Source of the DNA: Asparagopsis taxiformis
Lineage: Eukaryota > Rhodophyta > Florideophyceae > Bonnemaisoniales > Bonnemaisoniaceae
NCBI GenBank assembly: GCA_030407315.1
Contig: JALQPE010000069.1
Location: 124,001-188,000, forward strand
DNA length: 64,000 bases
Direction: 5' to 3'
Shown here one piece after another: positions 58,560-64,000 of the stretch (the first letter of the stretch is position 1; every line of letters begins with the position of its first letter). The notes beneath the pieces were generated by a model. The model ran no database searches. It saw nothing but the letters and a program-made list of their open reading frames with translations, and was not told the origin of the DNA. The position numbers and the translations under genes are program-made.

Positions 58560-59714
58560 ATGACAAGAGCCAGGACACAAAGAGAACATACCCTGAAAAG
58601 GTCCAGAATGAAAGTAGGGTTATGTCTATTGGCGTACTACCGAAGTAGGAACCTCGACGAAGAAATCATCCCTCGTTTGTTGTTGCATGACGCATCACTA
58701 GAGTACAGCGATTACTTGCTCCGAAAGGATCTGAAAGCAGAGATTTTCTCATCAAGTTTCAACTTGGGAGAGTTGGATGATTATGAATGTTTCCGCAGGT
58801 TTCGTTTTGGAAAAGTAGAAATGAGAGATATACTACGTGGAATTAGATGGGACAATATTTCGTTCGTAACAGAGAGAGGGGGATATAGAGCGTCAGGTAT
58901 GGAGGGTTTTTGCATCCTATTGCGAAGACTAAGCTCACCATGCAGGTGGAAAGACTTAGAAAAGGAGTTCTTCAGATCTTCTACCGCGCTCTGTGAAATC
59001 TTTTACCATGTACTTGAAGTTTTCTACCAAGAGTATCACCATTTGGTAACATCATACCACTCTTCATTTATAAGATCGAGAAGTGAAATGTACGCATCCA
59101 AAATATTCGAAACTGGAGCTCCCCTGGATAGTTGCATTGGTTTCATTGATGGTAGTAACCTATACATTTGCAAGCCGAAGGGTAATATGCAACGCGCAAC
59201 GTACAATGGTCACAAACGTCGCAATTGCTTCAAATTTCAGGCTATGACCCTGCCGGATGGTCTTATGTTCCATGTTTATGGTCCTGTGGAAGGCAGAAGG
59301 CATGATTTAACTATGTTCAGGAACTCCGGCATCGAGCAATGTTTACAAGATAGTCTCTTAATCAATGGAAGGCAGTTCTATGTGTACGCAGATTCTGCAT
59401 ATATTTTGCGACCGTACATGATGGTTGGCTTTCGTGGCGCAGACTTGGGAGAGGAAGAGACCTTGTTTAATCGTCGAATGTCTTCTGCCCGTATGTCAGT
59501 GGAATGGGCATTCAAAGAAGTCAAGAAGTACTTCTCGCATCTTGATCATCAACGTAAACTAAGGGTGGGAATGTCGTCAGTTGGTTTATGGTACACCTGT
59601 GCATGTATATTGACTAACTTCCACACTTGCATTTATAGATCGCAAGCAAGTCGTTATTTCGACTGCAGTCCTCCAGCAATTCACGAATACATTGCTTTAC
59701 GACCGTTTTCTTAA
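58560..59714 (+). mobile_element. PIF/Harbinger-type DDE transposase (IS5-like DDE_4), intact
   Basis: 384 residues from ATG 58560, no internal stop. Helix-turn-helix-like N-terminal half (KDLEKEFFRSSTALCEIFYH resembles the helix-turn-helix_4/DDE_4 linker). Catalytic triad: Asp197 in CIGFIDGSNLYI, Asp278 in VYADSAYIL and Glu315 in MSVEWAFKEVKKYF. The motif GPVEGRRHDLTMF between them is typical of HARBI1-like transposases. Codon use and base composition are more AT-rich than in neighbouring genes, as expected of an insertion. An intact frame suggests recent activity. A Harbinger element normally has a second ORF (Myb/SANT-like); none was identified next to it. Confidence 0.88.
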
Positions 59715-60121
59715 TACCTGCGAAGGTTTGGTTAAACTTCTCAGAGAAAAATTGGCAATCCTTCAAACGGTAGGAAGCAGAGTAAACATTTACTCACACT
59801 CGCGGACCATCTAGCGCTGCAGTACGGAGCATTTGGAGTAGACCAGATTTCAGAATAGACGCATCTGATTCTCTATCGTCCTCGTTCTCACTGTTTTCGT
59901 CTGCATGGACATTATCCACGCTACTAAATTTGCACCTGTCCCGCAGGAACCAAGCTCTGCACCGTCTCACCATCCCGGTCCGCCGATGATTTTACGCCAA
60001 CTTGTCCTCGCCCCGATTTCTACTCTTCCGTCGCAAATCCACGTCAACAAAACAAGCCAACATTTACCCTCGCACACACACACACACAATTTTATCTACC
60101 ACTCTATCGCGACATCCCCCA
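59715..60121. other. 3' flank of transposase with an inverted repeat
   Basis: 407 bp. GAGTAAA/TTTACTC forms a near-palindrome at 59779-59794, and a (CA)n tract lies near 60074-60089. This may include the right end of the element. No gene. Confidence 0.4.
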
Positions 60122-61171
60122 CTACCAGCACGGTTCCGTCGAGCCAATCGCCGTGCCGAGCTTGATAAGCTCCTCCCCGCCCGTACCGGCGCTGGAATCC
60201 CAGTCGGTGAGCGGCGGCAACGCCTGCGTGCACAAGTTCATGATCACGTCCTTCCTAAACGCCAAGCAGTAACTACTCCCGCCATACTCAAAGTATCCCA
60301 ACTCGTCGCCCTTGGCCACTGTATCGTTCCTCTTAACCGACAGCACATTGCTCGAAATCTCTGACATGCCCAACGCGATAAACCACATCAGCCCGGGTCC
60401 GTCCTCCTCTCCCTCACTGTCCGTCGCCCTGATAAAGATGATGGCCCGCGTGGTCACATTAGTAATATACCCCTGCGACGAGTCCGGCCCCGAAGGGTCG
60501 TCCTCCACCGCCGGCGACTCGGCGTAATACGAGCCCTGCACCACCTTCGCTGAAACAATCTCTCTGTTCACCGGGCTGTGCCAAGAATGGTAGTTGCGCG
60601 AGCTCAGATACGCCTGATACACCGTGCCGGTTTCAAACTCCCTCGCCAATACGTTATTGTTCATCATGGTCACCAACGAGTAGGGCTGGTTCTTCGCCCA
60701 AAACTTGTCGTGCAATTTCACGTTTTGCTGAAACGCAAACGGCGTCGATTCGCATGCACTGCAGATCACCGAGTTGTCATCCGGGTTGGAAAATGGAGGC
60801 ATACCCGCCTTGAACGGCCGTTTGAACCATTCGTTCCACGATCCGTATCCCCAAGCAGGGTCCGTTACCGACCCCGGATTGTCGTATTCGTGCATGCTCT
60901 CCTCGATGCGCGGGTCCAGCATCCACCCGCCGGGGCTGTTACCGTTTTCGTCTTTGAAAACATTGAGCGACGCTGTCGATGACAGCAACGTGCACCAGCT
61001 GTTCAGAATCGCTCGCAGCTTCTCGTTCACCTCGGCCAGAAAGTAGTGTATCTTGCCGCTCTCGGTCGCCATCACCCAGTTGAGAATGGTGTTGAGAGGC
61101 GCCGCGGCGCTGTTTTCACCGTCGGAATAGGGCGGTGCCTGTTGCACGACGATGTTCATGCATTGGATCAT
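60122..61171 (-). CDS. Phosphatidylserine-decarboxylase-related pyruvoyl enzyme (PsiD/tryptophan decarboxylase-like)
   Basis: 349 residues from ATG 61171, the first in the frame. Hallmarks of the soluble PSD-like family: LNTILNWVMATESG, WGYGSWNEWFKRPFKAG, NPDDNSVICSACESTPF, KFWAKNQPYSL, GTVYQAYLSSRNYHSWHSPV (catalytic His), GPDSSQGYITNV, and the self-cleavage motif YGGSSYCLAFR with Gly-Ser-Ser at about 298-300, where the pyruvoyl group would form. Related fungal proteins include L-tryptophan decarboxylase PsiD; others have unknown substrates. No membrane helix, unlike classical PS decarboxylase. Start uncertain because a TATA-like box lies only a few bases upstream; the next in-frame ATG is at 61159. 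Confidence 0.85.
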   Translation of the reverse strand: MIQCMNIVVQQAPPYSDGENSAAAPLNTILNWVMATESGKIHYFLAEVNEKLRAILNSWCTLLSSTASLNVFKDENGNSPGGWMLDPRIEESMHEYDNPGSVTDPAWGYGSWNEWFKRPFKAGMPPFSNPDDNSVICSACESTPFAFQQNVKLHDKFWAKNQPYSLVTMMNNNVLAREFETGTVYQAYLSSRNYHSWHSPVNREIVSAKVVQGSYYAESPAVEDDPSGPDSSQGYITNVTTRAIIFIRATDSEGEEDGPGLMWFIALGMSEISSNVLSVKRNDTVAKGDELGYFEYGGSSYCLAFRKDVIMNLCTQALPPLTDWDSSAGTGGEELIKLGTAIGSTEPCW

Positions 61172-61174
61172 CTC

Positions 61175-61180
61175 TTTATA
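61175..61180 (-). promoter_or_regulatory. TATAAA element overlapping the preceding ORF's stop codon
   Basis: TATAAA ends 3 nt before the first ATG of the decarboxylase ORF and includes the TAA stop of the upstream PPR-like ORF (61176). If functional, transcription would start within the ORF and the ATG at 61159 or one further in would be used. Confidence 0.3.
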
Positions 61181-61739
61181 GTCTGATATGTTTACAATCG
61201 CCACATATACGATACATCAACGCAACAGAACGAACGCCAGGTTTACTGGTCATTTGGGTCAACTCTGACCACATGGAAAGAGCGGTCTTAAGAATGACAT
61301 CACGCTTGGCGTGCGAATTGTCCGACACACGAGCAGCCTCTCTTGTGCATTCACTGGGCACAATGTTGTACGCGGCCTTGGGCCTGCCCGTTGGGGAGGC
61401 ACACAGGGTGTCCACTATAGCGCTCAATCGTTCGCGCGGGCCGGTGAATTCATCAGTGTTCAAAAGCACGAGAAGAAGCTCGATTAAATCCGCCTCGTCG
61501 CGACTTTGATGCACGCCGGCATTCTTAAGAATTTGATGCGCGGCACGCGCGTCGCCCGACCATCGCAGCGAGCGGAAGCGCAGACACAGGTTCTCGGCCA
61601 CGTCTTGCGGAAACATCGCCACCCAGGACCGGCCCTCGGTAACAATCATGCGATGGGATAGCGGCGGCACATGCAAAGCGTGATTCAACGCGCAGCGGCG
61701 CAGCGAGCATGATGTGAGGCGCAATGCCGGGCGCCACAT
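61176..61739 (-). CDS. Possible short PPR-like / organelle protein
   Basis: 187 residues, first ATG at 61739. The N-terminus is basic and Ser-rich (MWRPALRLTSCSLRRCALNH), suiting an organelle presequence. Two helical repeats resemble PPR or TPR (FRSLRWSGDARAAHQILKNA; LKTALSMWSELTQM...GVRSVALMYRICGDC). It ends abruptly 5 bp before the decarboxylase ATG. It might be a truncated or spliced PPR gene. No strong family match by eye. Confidence 0.42.
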   Translation of the reverse strand: MWRPALRLTSCSLRRCALNHALHVPPLSHRMIVTEGRSWVAMFPQDVAENLCLRFRSLRWSGDARAAHQILKNAGVHQSRDEADLIELLLVLLNTDEFTGPRERLSAIVDTLCASPTGRPKAAYNIVPSECTREAARVSDNSHAKRDVILKTALSMWSELTQMTSKPGVRSVALMYRICGDCKHIRL

Positions 61740-62230
61740 GACTGGGGCTCGACTGCTCGCGCATCCTTGCCGCTGCAGATCGTAGTGAGGTGCACGAATC
61801 TGGACGTGCGCGTGTGTGTGCGCTAATTTTGAAAAGACGGAATTATTTTCAAGTTTGGATCTGCGCTGACGTTTGTTCACCAGCGGCTAGCGCTAGCGCC
61901 GTCAAGTCTGCCAACAAGACGCAGAGTGACGTGGGTCATATCCAGTCGTGTAGGTCCATGTCTGCCTGCGTGCACCGTCAGTCATTACCAACACTTGACA
62001 GCAACGAAGCACAGAAAGACACGACACGACACATCACGTCGGATACTGGTGCAGTGTCAATCTCAGCACCGCATCTGTGCTCATTGACGCCGCGCCGCGG
62101 CAGCACCAGCCCTCAGTACGACAACATTTGTTGTCATCACCATCACCAATTAAGGCTCCCCAACGTCATGGCTTGCGTCCCATCACCGTCATAGCGCCAA
62201 TTGAACAAATTGCCACCACCATCCGAACAA
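61740..62230. other. Divergent intergenic region
   Basis: 491 bp between the PPR-like ORF (minus) and the small secreted peptide (plus). ACGACACGACAC near 62020 is a short direct repeat. No gene. Confidence 0.35.
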
Positions 62231-62482
62231 ATGAACGCAAGTTTTGCACCGATCATTTGCGCGGTCCTCTTCGCCACTCTCATTCCACTAATTGCCAGTC
62301 TGCCCATCGCATCCGCACATAACCCAGCCCGATATGAACGTGCTCAAGCTACTCCCCCAATCGCTCCGGGACTCGAGGATATTTTTGACGAAGCTCTGCG
62401 CAGTGCCTGGGATCGACTACCGAAGCCTAGGAGGGGCGCGGCATGCACCTCGCCCCAAACTCCATGTTGTAACATTGCTTGA
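62231..62482 (+). CDS. Small secreted peptide precursor (putative)
   Basis: 83 residues, ATG at 62231. A signal peptide is clear (ASFAPIICAVLFATLIPLIA, then SLPIASA as cleavage region). The mature part of about 50 residues (RYERAQATPPIAPGLEDIFD...) is Pro/Ala-rich with three Cys near the C-terminus (GAACTSPQTPCCNIA). No family recognised. A real short gene is plausible because of the well-formed signal sequence. Confidence 0.42.
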   Translation: MNASFAPIICAVLFATLIPLIASLPIASAHNPARYERAQATPPIAPGLEDIFDEALRSAWDRLPKPRRGAACTSPQTPCCNIA

Positions 62483-63013
62483 TTCAGCAAACGTAATGTC
62501 TTATAGTTGATGCATTTGCTCTTCGTTCCGTCCTGTCCCGTCTTGTCCAGTTCAGTTCAGCCCATTTCGGCCCCCCGAAGTAACTCCTCAATGCTTGAGG
62601 CGACCTTCTCATCGTGTATTTACCCCCAATATTGTCGCCGCCACAACCAGCACACCAAATCTATCGGTCCCGTTGGTGCCCCACACAGGCATAATGGACC
62701 TCGATGCACATTGCACCGTTAAAATTCTATGACTAATGGAAGAGGAAATGCGCGCTGCAATGAAGGGGAAGATGTCGGGGATAGAGTGAGAGAACGCCAG
62801 TTATGTTCTCAGTTTTACGCTTGGACAGCTACAGACAGCGGAAAATGAGAGAGGGAAAACATACTAGAACTAATTTACTGTATTGCAGAGGTTATTGGGG
62901 ATGCTCAAGTTCCCGCATGTTTACTTTACATTACTCAGAACTTTCTAGAGTCATGGAAAGCTTCCTTCGCTAAAGCAACACTCGGTTTGGCTGCAATACC
63001 TTCACCAGATTAT
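62483..63013. other. Intergenic region
   Basis: 531 bp without a gene. Base composition becomes more AT-rich from about 62720 rightward, which may mark an element boundary. Confidence 0.35.
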
Positions 63014-64000
63014 CTAATCATGAAACCTCTTGAACATCATTTCGCGAAAAGCGCGCCGGTCTTCCGCGTCTTCTTTTTCTCTAATCAATTGAGCTTCCAT
63101 ACGATTTTTGCGCTCTTCAGCGTCCAGACGATCCCTTTCTATTTTCGCCGCCAACTTCTTCTCCTCAAACTCCAATTTCTTGTGTTCTAGTTCTAGCTCA
63201 GCAGTCGACGATTTACCTTTTTCGATCTCAGCGTTTAACTTGTCCCTTTCCAGCGCCAATATATCCCTTTCATGCTGCAATCGATCTTCACGCTGTCGGG
63301 ACTCCACTTCGGCTCTCCTGATTTCCATGGTAAGTCTCTTTGCCTCTCTTTCGTCTTGACGTTTTGCAAGAGCATTCCGGTTCTCTTCAGAGTTATCTAA
63401 CGCATGAAATAGTACCGAAAGTGTATCCGGTTCTCTTACCCGTTTCACTACTCTCCTGTTCGAAATGTCCATTTCCAAATCACCTTCTACATTGCCTTTC
63501 TTTCCTCGTTCATCCTCCCGTTCTGATGCTCCCTGCCTTTCGCTACTCCCGGCATCACTTATTGCCATGTTTCTCACAGCCTGTGAACGCCTTCTCATCG
63601 CCATTTCACACGCCTCGGTGCCTCCAAGCTCTAATTCATCCCTTCGCCTCACATCTTCTTCATGTCTTGCCTTTCTTTCGGCCTTCCTTGCTTCTACTTC
63701 TTCCAAAATTCTGCGGCATACGACGATTAGTCTTTCCTGTAACTCATCATGGCAATCATCTCCTATCGTTCCATTTCTAAACCGATCCATGTTCTTACTG
63801 AAACGTTCCTTACAATGCGACATATCTGTCTTCCATACTTGAACAGTCCCACGATGTCTTCTACCGCGATTACTATTCCTGGTTTCTATGTCTTCTCTCA
63901 CTGTGTTTCTGAATTCTGTTGACGAATTCAAGCATGATGCAACAGTCTCAAAAGCCGCTTGCACCTTTCCTCTATTGCATACATGTGCATTCTGCTTTAG
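63014..64000 (-). CDS. Coiled-coil protein, 5'-truncated by window edge (possibly transposon-encoded)
   Basis: The frame is open to base 64000, giving 328 codons of a C-terminal part; no start is in the window. The first ~130 residues are polar (KTDMSHCKERFSKNMDRFRN). A low-complexity linker follows, then a long charged coiled coil from about 200 (DEREAKRLTMEIRRAEVESR..., ELEHKKLEFEEKKLAAKIER), ending AFREMMFKRFHD. This layout, with a coiled coil after a possible DNA-binding N-domain, is common in ORF1 of plant Harbinger-like elements and in Myb/SANT-like transposon proteins. AT-richer composition agrees. The domain itself is out of sight, so this is inference. Confidence 0.6.
   Translation of the reverse strand, partial: LKQNAHVCNRGKVQAAFETVASCLNSSTEFRNTVREDIETRNSNRGRRHRGTVQVWKTDMSHCKERFSKNMDRFRNGTIGDDCHDELQERLIVVCRRILEEVEARKAERKARHEEDVRRRDELELGGTEACEMAMRRRSQAVRNMAISDAGSSERQGASEREDERGKKGNVEGDLEMDISNRRVVKRVREPDTLSVLFHALDNSEENRNALAKRQDEREAKRLTMEIRRAEVESRQREDRLQHERDILALERDKLNAEIEKGKSSTAELELEHKKLEFEEKKLAAKIERDRLDAEERKNRMEAQLIREKEDAEDRRAFREMMFKRFHD

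Overview
The window looks like nuclear DNA of a unicellular, mesophilic red alga (Rhodophyta). The main evidence is a red-lineage light-harvesting antenna protein (Lhcr type) with a simple plastid transit peptide and no secretory signal in front. Thylakoid-lumen precursors and eukaryote-only genes are also present (NC2-beta, SHPRH-like, Elongin A, PPR, cytosolic PheRS beta, DDHD lipases). Genes are dense and nearly intron-free. I can support only three spliceosomal introns (68, 79 and 64 nt, all GT..AG), plus occasional TATA-like boxes. I would not name a species.

Left third (1-23 kb): a 3'-truncated SHPRH-like SNF2/PHD protein, an F-box/WD40 protein, Lhcr, a Gfo/Idh/MocA dehydrogenase, a PAQR receptor-like protein with an unusual tandem-repeat insert, a SERAC1-like hydrolase, a PPR protein, a TRIC-type cation channel (one intron), a TRAP-like phosphatase, a Ser-rich disordered protein, NC2-beta (one intron), a small membrane protein with a poly-Cys tail, and a GST-like protein.

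Middle (23-45 kb): a class 3 lipase, a fructose-bisphosphatase homologue that has lost most of its metal site, a tandem pair of PH-DDHD lipase paralogues, two small plastid-lumen proteins (one with a twin C-x3-C-x3-C arrangement), a C2-like membrane protein, and a pair of dispersed pseudokinase paralogues. A gene-poor stretch (about 37.8-40.5 kb) follows, then an acidic/Ser-rich protein and an MscS-family channel.

Right third (45-64 kb): a TMEM161 homologue, a DUF4604-like protein, a protein ending in a CVIM prenylation box, a glutathionyl-hydroquinone reductase (one intron, CQWC active site), Elongin A, a Pin1-type parvulin, a four-helix membrane protein, PheRS beta, a membrane-anchored aminopropyltransferase-like gene interrupted by an apparent one-base frameshift, a RING protein, a PIF/Harbinger-type transposase, a PsiD-like pyruvoyl decarboxylase, a short PPR-like ORF overlapping the decarboxylase promoter, a small secreted peptide, and at the right edge a coiled-coil ORF that may belong to a transposon.

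There is no single operon-like system. The most unusual items are the catalytically degenerate FBPase, the pseudokinase pair, the PAQR repeat insert, the split aminopropyltransferase and the twin-CX3CX3C lumen protein. All family names come from reading motifs by eye; no database search was run.
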